From Capitulum mitella (lineage: Eukaryota > Arthropoda > Thecostraca > Pollicipedomorpha > Pollicipedidae), in the NCBI GenBank assembly GCA_030062745.1, contig CP099840.1, positions 4,464,001-4,528,000 on the forward strand: a stretch of DNA of 64,000 bases. The letters are read 5' to 3'. The position numbers were made by a program, and so were the translations under genes. The notes below the pieces were generated by a model that worked only from the letters and a program-made list of their open reading frames with translations, ran no database searches and was not told the origin of the DNA. Below are positions 27,801 through 42,300 of this stretch, in pieces; the stretch's first letter is position 1, and every line of letters starts with the position of its first letter.

Positions 27801-30155
27801 GTGCAAGTGCGGCCGGCCGCGCGCTGACCTTGATGAGGACGGTGCGGCTGGTGTCAGCCGCGGCGACGCCGGCCCGCTGAGAGCCGGTGGGCCGGTCCCG
27901 CACCATGAGCGGCGCCTCGGCTCCCTGGTCCAGCACCACCTCCTCCACGTCGGACCCGTGCACCTGGCGACGGTGATACGTGCCGTAGACGCCGAGTAGC
28001 CCTCCAATCACACAAAGGGTCCGTTCGTGGACGTCGTAAGACAGAAACCAAACACAAAGGCATTCAGATTACTAACTGTGGGACACCAAACCGCTTTGTC
28101 ACTGGCGATGAATGACCCCTGTTACCGTTACCAGCAGTGTTATCATCACACAAAAGAACAAAATGATCACGAGCATGGCTCTCTCCGCAGCCACGACATG
28201 CACCCAGGTTTTGCTACGAACCGACAACGGAATTCGCAGCACGTTCGACAAAGCTACAAGGGTAAGATCTTTGAAGCTGATGGGTTTAACATAAAAATCC
28301 CCTACAACTCCTCATTTTGCGGCGCCACTGGGACCTTGCCGGACAGCATTTGCCTCATGCCCAGCAATGATGGGGTGAATTCGAAATTTTGTGATTTTGA
28401 CCACGATGACAAGGTCCACCTACGGCACGGTTCACGCCGTATAGGTCCGTTCATCTGCCTCCAAACGCCACGACAACACTCTGCCATTTGCCGCACCCCA
28501 GCCGTTTCAACCGCGACCAACGCTGCGACTGTCACTCGCTCCGCACGTGACCACCGGTCCGTGCCCACTCCCCACCGCCGCCTAGCACGGGAGCCCGGCG
28601 TCACGATGGTGAGACGCCGCCGTGTCGCGATGGCGCCGGAACGCCGGTACTGTCAGCGTCCCGACGGCCACCGACGACGGCACAGCGCCGCCCGCCCCTG
28701 CCTCGTTCCTCACCGTTTATTGGTTGCTGGTGACAATTACGGCCCGGCACTCACCGTATACAGGCCGTTGGTGACCACCACGGCCCGGCAATCGCCGTGT
28801 ACTGGCCGTTGGTGACGACCACGGCCCGATACTCACCGTGTACTGGCCGTTGGTGACGACCACGGCTTGGTACTCGAGGTAGTTGCGGACCAGGAAGTCG
28901 GCGTCCGTGTCGCCTGGCGGCGGCGGCGCCAGCTCCAGCGCGTTCGTCAGCGACTCCTGCAGCTCGGTCAGCACGTCCAGGCAGGTCCGCGTCACGGTCA
29001 CTTCCAGCGGATCCTGCGGGAGGGGTCAGGTCGGCGCGGGTCAAGCGCGCGCCGCCTACGTTGATCACGACCATCTAGCGCAGGGTCGGCAGCGGCCAAA
29101 CGGAGACTGGTCGGCCATAAATGGCTGCAGAGGTTTACCTCTCTAGCTGAAGGTCGCAAATGCATCACTCCGGCCATCAAAGGTCGTTGAGAAACTGCTT
29201 CGGAGACACGGTCAAGGCTCATTTACGGGGTGTGCCATCAGGTAATGGATCAACGAAGGCCAGGACACGGCAACGGCATACCGCGACGGGGAAAAACGGC
29301 ACGAAACAGGATTGCAAAGTGATGTGACAGCACACAGCTGTTCCTCATACAGAGAGATCGAGCCTATCGCCCTCGCCAATTGACCCAGCTGGTCCATGGC
29401 CGTGGCATTGCTCCGACTGCCAACATACGCCGGCTACACTTCCCACGCCACAAGTGACGCTGACAAACAAAAGGTGAGCATACAGGTGACCTTAGAGTTC
29501 TAGCGTCACAATGCCGACCACTCTCACTTGATACCTGCTGGGTAAAATACTCCACGAAATATTCGCTGTACTAATGCAATACGTGGCTCGCCTCTTTGTC
29601 TGGCGCTGCAGACACAGTGAAGGGCTACCCGATTCGGATTTCCCGAAGAAAAGGAAATCAGCTCTGAGAACAAACCATGTCCCCTCAGTCCAACGGCAAA
29701 AGTGCAGGCCCACCTCGGCAACGCTTTTGCACATCCATCTAACCCCACAACCGTCCACCTCCCCCCCCTCCTTCACGCACTGCCCACCCGCATCCGACGA
29801 GCGCCGACACCCATCCATTGCAGCGAACTCTGCCGCTGCCGCACGCCAGCCCCACAGCACCCCTCCACACCTTGCCCGGGCGCACCTTGGTGCTGACGTG
29901 GACGCTCATCACGGGCGGCTGGAAGTTGATCATCTCGGTGTCCGAGCTGACCGAGACCGGCGACAGGGGTGACGTGATGCTGGTCACGTCGTCGTTCTTC
30001 TGCACCTGGGGACACGGCGGCAGAGGGTGTCAGCCGCTCCAGGCCAGGCGCCACGGCTGTCCGGGACGGCACCGCCTCCGGGCACGGGGCGCTGGAGTGG
30101 CGTGACCGCGTCAGTATGCCACTGCGGCATCCAGTTCATCATTTATATATATATG

Positions 30156-30205
<50 letters not shown>

Positions 30206-30248
30206 CACTGCGAAACGGATCGTATGCTCAGATTACGATATATATATA

Positions 30249-30290
<42 letters not shown>

Positions 30291-30309
30291 GCCAACGGGG
30301 CACGGGGAA

Positions 30310-30368
<59 letters not shown>

Positions 30369-33300
30369 TAATCTCAGCGTACGATCCCGTTTTGCAGCGG
30401 TCAACACGCATGGCCGATCTGCTTTCAGCGTAAAATGCGACGTCCTCTGGCCACCCGCTCTGCCTCGCCGATGGTTAAACAGCAGCAAGGTGCAGTCGGC
30501 AGCTCGTTTCATTTAGTTCTCCACGCGAAGCGACAGTCGATGCAGGCCGGCAAACGGAGCGCGCAGGTCCGCTCCCCTCCGCTCCCGGGCGGGCCGCGGC
30601 GCGCCGCGTCGGACGTGTTGTGGCACACGTGACATGCGGCGAGCCGTTACGGCCGGCTGTTACGGCCGCGATTTGAGGGCCGGCGCAGTAAACAGGCGCT
30701 CCGGCTGTCCGCCCGATTTGTGTTATTCAGCCGAGGGACAGAGCGCGGGGCGTTTCAGTGTGACGCTCGCCTTAGGCCAACATCAGGATACGTTTGTAAA
30801 GCAAACGAATCGTAGAGGGTGAAGAAGACAAGCTACGGAAAAATATGAAAGGGAAAACAGTCACGGAGAAGTAGGGCGTACTGCTTACTGAAGTACCGTG
30901 TATTCTTAGGCGTCAAGGCTGTAATAATACCCAAAAGTCCTAGTGCCAAAACACTACTGAAATCATTAAATCACCGTTATTCCTCGATGCTGCCCGTCTA
31001 GCGACGCACTGAACCACCACAGCCGTACGGTGACGGTCTCACCTTCATGTGCAGCTCCCAGGGCGAGAAGTTCACCATATCGTTGTCCTTGCGCTCCACG
31101 CACTCCACAATGGGCTCCCAGGCGGCCAACTTGCTGTTAAAGTAGCCCAGCTCCAGAGTGAGCGAGGACTCGACCAGCAGCTGTCGGGGGAGGACAGATT
31201 CAGAGAGGACTCCACCCGGGGTTGGCGGCGAGAGACGACCTCCGTGAGGACCCAACTGGCAGTCCGCACTGCAACGACTGCTTCACACAGGACTACACCG
31301 GCAGAAAGCTGCGATCCTTGCCGATCGCTTCAGAGGAAGCTTCACCGGCAGGCGACGGCGGCAAGACAACGTTACAGACGATTCATGCACCAGCTGACCG
31401 AGACCAGACGCCGTCAGCCAGCCACCCGGCCCGGGCCGACCACCCGCGGACGGCCGGGGGCGGGGGGGGAGGGGTCAGCGAACTGCCGCACATCTTCAGG
31501 TAAAAAGAGCCCGCGATGGTTCGGAGAACATCCCGCATCTTCGCCGTCCAGTGGCTGAGACGTGCTAACGCGGCGTGGCACGCCAAGGTGGCGAGCTGTC
31601 GCCACACGGTCGGCACAGACGGCGGCCTGGACCTGATCGCCAGGCAGGCTGGCGCTGTCCAGGCCAAACAGACGCCCGGCCAGGCGGCAGCTGCGGCGCT
31701 CCACCCACCTTGGAGCTCCAGTTCTTGACCTCGGCCTGGAACGAGGCGTCGAGCAACACCAGCGGCACGTTGCGCGTGCCGACCACCTGCTCCACGGTGA
31801 CGCTCAGCGTGCGCGCCTTGAAGATCAGCTGCTCCTGCTGGCCGGTGGCGGCGGCGACGGCGGCGGCGGCGGCGACCGGCCCGGCCACGGCCGGCACCGC
31901 CAGCTCGTCCTGCACGGCCTCGTCGGCCATCTCTGCGGCAACCGAGCGACGGCTGCCCAGTCAGACCGCGGGAGGACTCCGAGGTGGACTCGGCGTCGAC
32001 ATGAAGGCAGGCGATGAGGTGTGGGAGGGAAGGGGCAGGATACGTCATAAGGGGAAGGTGGAGTTTTGCCAATGCCAGAAGAGCGCTGATACCTAACAGG
32101 CAGGTGGCGGAAAGGCCAATGGATAAACCATGGATACGCATCACCCATTTCTCGAAAGTTACGTTGAATATCATATGATTCGATGGGCGTATAATGTAAT
32201 GTGCCATCATGCAAAATATGACGCGCAAGGATGACTCCGCTTCCCGGATGACGGAATAACGGCCCTCGTGGTTTAAGGAATAAAAACCATTTACAAAATC
32301 GGCGAATTATCACTTAACATACCGGCAAGAGCAAACAGCTGACAGATCGTGAACATTTGAACCACGCCATAATCATTCCAAAATTTTAATACCATCATCT
32401 CCCTAAACTTCTTCTCAAAACCAGAATTCCAACACGGCGTGCCGTGTTACTTGCACAATACTGCGCTCCAACAAAGCGGACCATTTTTTCGATAAGTACC
32501 CACGCAAAGCACCAATGACCCCATCTGTAACGTATGCACAACACAGTTTGGGAAGCCAACACTGGGAAAGATCCTTCACTGTATCCGGTAAAAAAATCCC
32601 TCGACAATTCCCCTGAACATGCTTTTCCACGCTGACTGTGTGAACCAACCCCTGGCTGGTGCCGACAACACAAGTAGTGGGAATAATTCATCGCATCGCA
32701 CCACAGCTATCCAACGATCATTTCTACATATTCACGGGGCCGCTGATGAGGAATGAGCCAATGTCGGAGGTCTTGTACCACGTAATGCAAAACGAATATA
32801 CCGAATGTTTCGCATTTCACCGTGACAGCGCCACAGATGGCTGGAAGGCACGGACTACTTATATCCAGCGTACAACAATCCGTGCAATGTGGCAGCACGG
32901 CATTCAAATATCAGCCAAACAAGAGAGTAAAAACCGTTCAATGTGTAACACACACCTGCGAATGACACCTTTTCAGAATCAACCAAACCGCCGCCCCGGC
33001 CGCTGCGGTGTGGCAATGTGAACAGCAGGCGGTACACCTGTTCCAACACCTGACCCTCGATAATCTGGCTGACGCAGGCCGCGAACAGTCGGCAAAAACG
33101 TCCATCTCCGCGGCCTACAGCCGATGGTAGGGCTGTCCCGCCGCCACCTGTTCCCGAGAAGGAACCTCACGCCCACTGACGACGTCGGAGGGTGCAGGGA
33201 AAATACACAGGACGGGGTGTGGCAGCGGATAAATGCATACAGCGGCCAAGCCCGATCCTTCCATCGTCCTTGATCAACGAGAACAAAAACGCACCTGTCG

Positions 33301-36300
33301 TCTATCACTTGAAATAGGGGGAAGGAGACCGAGGCAGCAACTTGACTGTCGTGATTAACTTTTCACGACGTCCACGTATCTGCGACTGCAACTAGAGCCA
33401 CGCAAAAGGCCCACGGCGCACAACTGTACTGCCGTCGCAGGCATGCGTAACTCAAGTACGGAAAACAAGGATACCACCTGCCTGTGCATACCCTAATGAC
33501 AGTACAACGAAACACACGGGATTCGTCACTCTCACCGGGCTGCAGGAACCAGAAGTTGAAGCTGTGCACGTCGCGCGTGTCCCACAGCTGCCCCCAGGTG
33601 GGCCGGGCGGCGGCAGGTTCCTCGGCTCGCGCCGGGGAGCCGGCCAGGCCCGAGCTGATGGACGCCAGGAGGTGGATGGCGGCTGCCGGCAGAGGGGCGG
33701 CGAGGCGGGTCAGACGGGGGTCTTACGGTCCCGGCCCCGGCCCCGCCCCGGCCCGGGCCGCCACAGACAGACGGGCAGCGAGGGGGGTCAGACGGGGGTC
33801 TTACGGTCCCGGCCCCGGCCGCCACAGACAGACAGATGAGCAGACAGACAGACAGACAGGCACGGGTCGACTCGCCGGGGTGATGTCACGCCGGCAGGGG
33901 CAGCGTCAGATAAAGGGGCGGCGTCACGACGGTCGGCGTTACAGCGGAGACCGCACGTCACAATGGCAATGGCAACGTTGCAGATTTGTCTCACGTAAGG
34001 GTGTTCTGATAATGTCACGCATGGACGTAGCTCACACCCGTGAAAAAAAACCTCCAGTGAAACGTTCAATGGCGTGAAAAAATGTGCAATAATGAGACTG
34101 AAATCCCATGAATTGCGTTTTCGTTTGCGTGACTATAGCACCGTTTACTGCGCAGCTGCATTAATAAGCAATGACCCAAACGCAAGATACGAAAAAAGAA
34201 CGCCTCAACACACACGTTACATGTTATCAATGCCCAACAACCCACAATCGTACAAAACAACGTGTCAGGGCTTAGCACCTTCAACAAGACTCGTCAACTT
34301 CTATCTACACTTGGCTCAAGATAACCCGTTTAACAGACAAACAGGCCTCAGTCCACATCACTGGCTTTGCAACCCTTAACTTAATCTGATAGGCCTTTCT
34401 CCGTTTCTGCAAGCTTCCTGTTGGCATTCTTCGGGGTCAATGAATGCAAGTGCCTGTATCTGCAGTATCGCCAGTCACACCTGATTACAAGACATACTGT
34501 CTGCTAATCAAACAAGTCGAGAGCCCCCCGAGAGTGCCGATTAGCACACTGAGCCCACACGGAGCGGCCTCGCCAAAACGGACGGCGGCGCGTGCTGGTG
34601 GTGACGAGAGAAGTATCGTTTGCGCATTCTGAGACCCCCGCATGCCCTGTCCACTACGACACGACTAAACTGCGTCAAAGTCGGCGCCAACGAAGTTTTC
34701 CGATTTTTTCGAAGGCTTGGTCCTAGCCCGGACTTGGGCCTGTGTGCACGGAACATTCTCGCACCCACGTTATCACAGCGCAACGTCATTTCCTGGACAG
34801 CCCCGCAGTGGTGCTGGGCTCACAGGGTCGAAAAAGACTAAACTTTGCGCCACAGTGAACCTCAAGTGCATGCAATTAGATGGGCTTAGCCGCGTGGGTC
34901 CGTACTCTTTTCGGGGGCCTGTGGTCGCTGAGTACACGTGACCTTTTTCAAGGGAACGCGAGGAAGTGGTGGTGCTGGGTTCACATGATCAAAAGAAACT
35001 GAACTTTGCACCACCGTCGACTTCAGGTGCATGCATCGCATGCACCTGATGGGCTCAGTCGCATGGGCCCGGTGCTTCCTGAAAAGCGTTTAGGGTCGCT
35101 GAGTACACGCGACCTTGTTTCAAGGGGTCGTGGGGGGAAATCTTTTTCGAGGGGAAACCTGGCCAATATTACGCAACGAGCTGTTCGTCATTATGGTTCT
35201 CTCGCTATTCTCTCCTGCGGTTTGAAGCTGCAATATGGGTTCGTTTAACGCTTCCGGAAGACAGGAAAATATGAAAACTATTACAAAAAACGACGTTAGC
35301 CGAAACTTAACGCGCACGGATAACACAATAACCGGCACGGACATTTGTGGGAGGCCTGTCTTCTCAAGGTGAAGGCTGGTGAACGGTGAAGACATCACTT
35401 CTGCCTCTGGTTTGCATACCCCACTGGCACTACGCCACCAGTCACATGTTACAACAGCATCCACGTTACTCAAACTAAAACTGATGAATCGATTCCCATC
35501 TGCGCGGTTTCAGCAAGTGCCATTCGCACTCTCGACACTGTAGACAGACGCAAATCTTTCCAATGTCGCCGTTCCTTATCCAATCCAGAAGCAAACTCGA
35601 CCTGACATAGGACTGAAGAGTCTCTCAGCCGAAACTCAAAACACGTCCATTTCTTAGGGTGGTAATTTTTCTTCGTGAATATATCATTCGTCGTCAACCT
35701 ATAATGACTCACCAACCACGTTGTCGCATGAGAGTTCGCGGCACAAAACAAACTTACATCTCCCCCAAAAACCAAGCAAATGTTACAACAGACTCCGTAC
35801 GGAGAATTCCCATCTCACCGGGGACAAACACCGAGCATCCCGCGCATTGCTCAACGTCACTATTCCTTTCACCAACGTCGTCCGTCGCACCGCCGACCCA
35901 CGACCAAACGGAGCCATCCATCTCTTCCTATTAGCCAATTCTGGCGGAGACAAAACTTCCCAGAGAGGAGGTGCATGTAATGTGCATCTCTGATTCCAGC
36001 TACGAGCAGCCGTGACCGCACGCAGCACTTTCGGCGTGGCAAGAGCAGCGACTTCGACTGCATGCGTGGTCTTTCGGCGATCACGCGGGTGATGGCGACG
36101 AATCGGGAGCACAGTAATACCATTTACAGTGTGTCATAAAACCAAGAAAGAACGGGTCTCGATTTGGCAGAAGCTGTGAAGGCACCTAAAAGAATGCCAC
36201 GTCACAAATGGGAGTCTCAAACTTGTTTTTATCCTTCGGAACGGTCAAGGTACGCTGAGGTCTTACGGCAGGCCAAACATTTTCTTCAACTTTGATACAA

Positions 36301-39300
36301 ACATTCGTTCAAAGAACCAAACTTAACGAATGGCATACGCCTGAGCACTACCTAAATTCGAGGCGAAATTCAGGTTTAGCGTGGGTCAGCAAGGACCGCC
36401 GGCCGACCGACAAGCCTAGGCGACGCCGCCGGCCGCAGGCGGCCCTGGCTGGAGACGAGGCCTGCACTGCGGTACAGTATCGCGCAGGGGGGCGGCCGAC
36501 TGCGTGTCTCGGAGCCTAGGTCATGACCAGAGGCGCCGGGCGAGTTGAATGATCGGACCTCGGAATCACACGCTGCTCTGCTACCTGCCGCCCATGGTTG
36601 GGTGCCGACAATACAGCACCCGAGAAAGAATCTGGCGCAGCCACGTGTGGATTAAAAACATGCCTGGCACACTGCTCGCATAACAAGCCACCAAAATACT
36701 GCAACACCGCGACTTGTGACGCGTCAAAAGCTTGAGCCGACTCCAAACCAAACGAAAAACGCTGGCCTCTGCCAGCAGCCATCACGTCATGCCCTCGGTC
36801 ACCAAACTGTTGACGAGGCTGCGACAGCCAGACGGGGGGGGGAAGGGGTGAGACCGACAGGGCAGCCGTCCGGCGGCCGCCGGCGGGCCCGCCTCCAGGT
36901 GGCGCGGGTCGCACTGTCCTCGGCGCGACCGCCGGGCCGCCGCCGGCGCCAGTAGCTGAGGAGACGGCCGGCGCGCGCGCGACCGGTCACGGCGGATCGA
37001 TCGACGGGTCGGCCGACGCGGCCCGGCGCCGGCCAGTGCACCGCGACACCGGCGGCCGCGCGCAGGCCGGGGCGCCCCGGCCGGCCGAGGCGGCGCTGTC
37101 CTCCTGCAGACCGGCACTTCCGGACTAGGCCAGCACGCGTCCCGCCGGACACGGACGCAGGTGAGACTGGAGGGTCAGCGGAGTCTGTCCCTTAGACAAA
37201 GACGTCCCCTAGACGGTCGGACCAAGGGAGATGTCCCCTGAGGCACGGAGACGGCTGGGTCTCCGTAATTTGCTCCCTCAGACAGAGACACATGTGACAG
37301 ACCGCACCACGGGAGTCTATCCCTTCAGACAGAGATACAGACAAAGGGAAGACGGTTGGACCACGGGAGCATGTCCCCTTAGGACATAGACATAAGTGAG
37401 CCATGGCAGCATGTCCCCTTCAGCACGGACACAGATGAGAAGCCACAGAGATGAGAAGTCTGTCCCCAGACAAAGATACAGGTGAGATGCCATACCGGGG
37501 GGCGTGTCCCTCAGTCAGTGACCCCGGTAAGAGGACACATTATGGAAGTCTGTCCCCAAACAAAGATACAGGTGAGGCGCCATACCAGGGGGGCGTGTCC
37601 CTCAGACAATGACCCCGGTAAGAGGACACATTATGGAAGTCTGTCTCCAGACAAAGATACAGGTGAGACGCCATACCAGGGGGCCGTGTCCCTCCAGACA
37701 CTGACGCCGGTAAGAGGACACATCATGGAAGTCTGTCCCCAAGGCATGGACTCAGGTGAGAGGCCACAACAGGGTCTTTCACTTGAGTTTCTTGCATTTC
37801 TGCACAGTGCTTCCCATCTCTAGGGGCAATATCTTCCCACACGGCACAATGGGGACTCCGATACCTCGTCACCATCGCAATCGCACACCCAGCACCATAA
37901 CACGATCTGTAGTGACACTTTCCCTCCTCCCGTGACAAGAACCCTTCCCATACCGCGTCCCCGCACTTATCACGTCCTTCTGATGTCCGGTTCAAAAGTG
38001 CGAGCTGTCTCCCAAGCGATATCGAAGCTTACAGCTCTTCTTTGGCCTGTCACATGTCATGCTTGGTTTCCCTCCTCCAATAACGCACAGTCCTATCTCG
38101 AGGAGAGCGGCGTCACCAATATCGCGAAGTGACGGCGACCGACGTCAGGGTTCGCTGATCTGAGACAACAGTCCGGCGGTACTGTTCAGAGACCTGCTAC
38201 AAACGCAGGACTGTCCATGTCAGGCCGCAACACCTGCCCCCCCCCCCCCGCAGTGTGTCTGCCCTGCGGATGATTTGAAAGGGAATATTCCACCTTAGTT
38301 GGTTTCTTTGAGATAAGATAATTCGAGTTGGTAAAGCATTCACCGGTCGGTTTTTCAGTATTCGTTTCTCTGAGAAATCCCTCGGCATGGAACTTAAGTA
38401 AATACAAGATTACCCACCTACGTGAAATATTATGATGCCATTGGCGATGGTGAAGTCCACTTTGCGATGGCAATGGCGGGTTTAATATCCGGTAACAAAG
38501 CCTTGCCGGTATTTCGAAGAAGTTTCTGTGATGCTCCACGGGTTTTCGCATTAGGTTTAAGCAGTGAGGATCGGTGAACGTTGCAATTATGTGAAGGCCT
38601 TGTTACTTCATTGTATAAGCCGTTTCATCGCCAGAAAAACACAAGGAACCAAACAAAGCACGAGACCAAGACCGCTTGATTCCACGCCATTCTTTTTTGC
38701 TATTTATTGCAGGCCATCAATCGGTCTCCTCGGCATCTACTCGACATGCAACAGCTGTAGCGGCAGCTGCTAACAGCATGAACACCAACCAACGTCCAAT
38801 CACCCGTTACACAGGTCAAAGAAAACCGTTCTGAGCCCCCGAATCATGCGATGTTCAGACATCAAACACATCTGTGGTCGATGCCAACTTCTATGGTCTA
38901 CAACTTGGCTACCTCAGCCCAAAACACATAATGAATGCGGAACGATCATCTCAACCCCCGCTTCGAGTGCGTTCAACCCCCACTTCGGGTGATCACTTTA
39001 ACCCCGCTTCGGAAGCATAATCTCCCCTTTCCGTATAAATTCGCCACCCTTGTCCCAGCTCCAAACATGTTGTCCTGCCAGGCTTCCGCAATCTTTTCGA
39101 TTGCCGACGAATGCGCGATTCACCGAGGCGCGTTTATCGACTTCTGCCGCACCACGGCGAGGCGGGGCGTGGCTCTGCCTCCCCACCCCGGCCACCGTCA
39201 TGTTGTGCTCCCGTCGCCGGGAGCCTGCGACCCGCGCGCGGCCCTTTCAGCGCCGGACACCTCGGCCGCCGCCGCCGCCGGGCTGCGAGCTGCGAGCTCC

Positions 39301-42300
39301 GGCGGCCACGCGGCCGGCAGCCAGCGCTGGCACGGTTCCCGGAGTGTCCGCCGCCGCCGGCTAGACGGAAGCCGGCCGCCGCCACGCACGCTATCTCGCG
39401 CCGATAGCGGAGATCAGCCGAGATCCTGTCCGGCGCCACCACAACCGCCACCCGACGCCGCTCAGTCGGCGCTCGCTCGCTGACCCGAGCTGACCTGAGT
39501 CAGCGCGCCGGCCGGACGTGAGGCGCTCTCACGCCTGCGTCGGCCGGACGGCGGCGGACAGAACGACAGCTGCGGCCGGGGGCGTGGTGTGCACGGAACC
39601 CGCGGCAGCAGTGCCGGTAAACGGAGGCGCAAGGTGGGTACACGACAATTCGTCGCAAGAACTGGTGGGTATTCCAATCCGCATGGCTCCGTTTTCCACC
39701 GATATGACCGATGCGCACAGCTATCGCATTTTGACGTCGTAGCCGATGTGTTTTTAACAACGAACATAACCCCTAGCCACAGAGTATCCTTTTAGTGCAG
39801 AACAGACGAGGCTTGGTCGATGTGCATAAGACTGAGTCCACACCGACAAAACCTACCGGAACATCACGCATTTTACACATGCATTCCGTCTGAATGAATG
39901 ATTCAGCTTACCGATTTTGGTCATGTGCCGCTTACCGTACTGTGATGCATACCCGCACGTTGCAAAGGTATGGACATTTGGAAAAACACGATAACGATCG
40001 GGTAGTCACAGATCACGTGAGTGGGCACAGCGTCATGTCTGACCTACAGCAAATATACACGAATATCACCCCGCTAGGAAAACGGCGAGTACGATTATCC
40101 ACGAACACATGCCGAACAATGCAGTGTTGCAGCGGACGGCATGGACGTTTTTAACATTTCCAATGAGGTCCAATATGCATCACGCGATGCACTACGTCCC
40201 TAAGTACAAAGGAAAATCTGTCCTTACTATGAGCATGATCAGATACTGCAGCACGTTCATGGTCAAAACAGGCATCCGCTGCAATTATGCGATATCGCCC
40301 CAAGAGTTGCGAAATTCGCAACACGGTACAGTACAGCATTACCGTGCTGACAATACCATCAATAAATCGTCCGTTTTCACGCCAGCAGGCCACTCATAAG
40401 TGCTGCCATAACAGCTGTCCCCACCATAGGGCAGTGCGTATGGTTAACACACGTCGGAACCTGATGTGGCACAACAAAATGAATGTAAGGGTATCGGTTA
40501 ATGCCGTACGAGCCCGTTCTCAGACGATGTCGAAGTGACGGTGAACGAATAGTAATGGCTAACGCGAGTAACATCTCACGCCCTCAATGAAACTAAGTGG
40601 GGGAAATGGAGCAGCTAGCTAAACCTTCGAACAATAAATTTGCGGAACAACTTCAGTTGGTGTTAACCTTGCGCAACGCCGGCAAAGCCTTCCTTTCTTT
40701 TGATGATGAAAGAAAGATGTAAGGTACCTACACGCTCTTACATTTTAGGTCATAGCTCCGTGACCCGACCTGATATCAAGCTGAAATCTAGTACACAAGT
40801 AGGAGGGCGCCATTTTACGTCATAAGTATTGCGGATTTGGCGTTTGAAAAAGTAGCGCCCGGCAGGGGGCGGATTGAGCCCCCTGCCGGGAATAGGGTTG
40901 AGCTGGTGCTAGACTGGATTTTTCACGGACGAATTTTGTCCATGGATACAAAGACGCCCCATCGTTAAACAACGGACATTGGCATCGTGCGCACTTATGA
41001 CAGGATGTGGGCGCCCTTCTGTTCAAAAGGCGTCCAAGCAACGGTGAGGGAGAAACCGAAGACATGTATAATACTGTAGGACCGTCAGGGACGGCGGACT
41101 GCATTTTCGGCTGGGGGGGGGGGGGCAAGTTCTGTCGGATCAACAGCCGACCTCATTTGGGTTACCTTCTTCTCCCATCCCAAAAAACTGAACTTCGTTC
41201 TTTTTGTTATCGCCCAATTTTTCTTTTAATAAGCAAACCTTTTTTCCAGGTTTTGGCGCTAGTGCATACTTGTGTTCTCCAACATGCGTTGATTTTTCTG
41301 TTCAGGTCTGTACCCATTGTCATTTTCCAGGTCTTTGACTTTGGGTATCCATCTTCAAAATGGCGAATGATACACACTTCTGCTTGTTATGATGTTTGCG
41401 TTTACATCACGAATTCAACATTATTATGAAATACATTTGTAAACGGTTGAAAGGCAATTCCTCCCACAACATTAAGTTATAACTCGACGTAAGAGTAAGG
41501 TAAGACGACGACTAAGACGTAAAGCTTTTTTCCAAGCACTCCTTTCTGTACGGGCAGGACAGCGGGAAAGCGTATTGCGGAACTTGTAGAGTACAGTGAG
41601 GTTCGGCAGCGAAGCGTTCGGTCGGCTCGGTCGGGTTGGGTCGATCGGGTCGTATCCGCTCCGCTGGCTGGTCAGCCCTAGGACTGAGTCAGGTCCGCTT
41701 GTCCAGGTCATCAACGGAGCCATGCAGTTAATCGTGTCGATAGCTCAATAGACAAAGCGTCTGTCAATGCTACCACGCACCATGGCACGGTGGGTTCAAA
41801 TCGCTTAAAATTTCGCCTTAAAATAAGCTGGTGATCTCGAATTGCATGATAGGGTAAAGGGAAGCCGTACGACAAGCACTGCTTAGCGCGGCCTCTGGTC
41901 CCATATCGCCCTGGCAAAGCATTCTAATCAAAAAGCCCGCACACAAACCGTTACCGCCGCTGCGCGCCACGACAGGAAGGAAACCCACCGGGCGTGAAAG
42001 GGGTATCCGGGGAGGGCTGTCCACACGTCATGACTGCGACATGACAGGTCCCCGTGACTGACAGGCCGCGCGGCCGACCGCCAGCGCGGCGGCGCGCGCT
42101 CACCTGCGTTGACGTGCAGCTTGACGTCCGTTATCTCCACCTGCAGGCGCGTGCCCTGGCCCTCGGTGACGCTGCCCATCACCGACACCGAGAACGGGCT
42201 GACGATCTGGCGGCGGAGGACGGACGTCGGCGATGGTTCGGCCCGTGCAGGTGGGGGCCGCCCGCCGCCGCCGCCGGTGCCGTCTCAGAGCGACGCCCGC

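Larger units (their letters stand above)
33683..42103. other. Large Vps13 intron
   Basis: Holds the repeats at 34806 and 37440, the MITE fragment at 40741 and the SINE-like head at 41734. Two GC-rich islands (36400–37140, 39040–39560) are open in several frames but give only Arg/Pro/Ala-rich peptides; homopolymer runs occur at 38237 (C) and 41117 (G). No supported exon. Confidence 0.5.

Noticed and set aside
28027-28815. Plus-strand open frame of 262 codons
   Set aside because: It ends inside the 41-bp minisatellite, shows no domain or signal, and has mixed composition; probably a chance frame in a Vps13 intron.
36400-39560. GC-rich islands with long open frames on both strands
   Set aside because: The peptides are Arg/Pro/Ala-rich with no conserved block, and the Vps13 exons on each side (42104 and 33682) already join in frame across this intron.
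41734-41806. Functional tRNA gene
   Set aside because: The acceptor stem and anticodon loop do not form properly; a SINE head is more likely.
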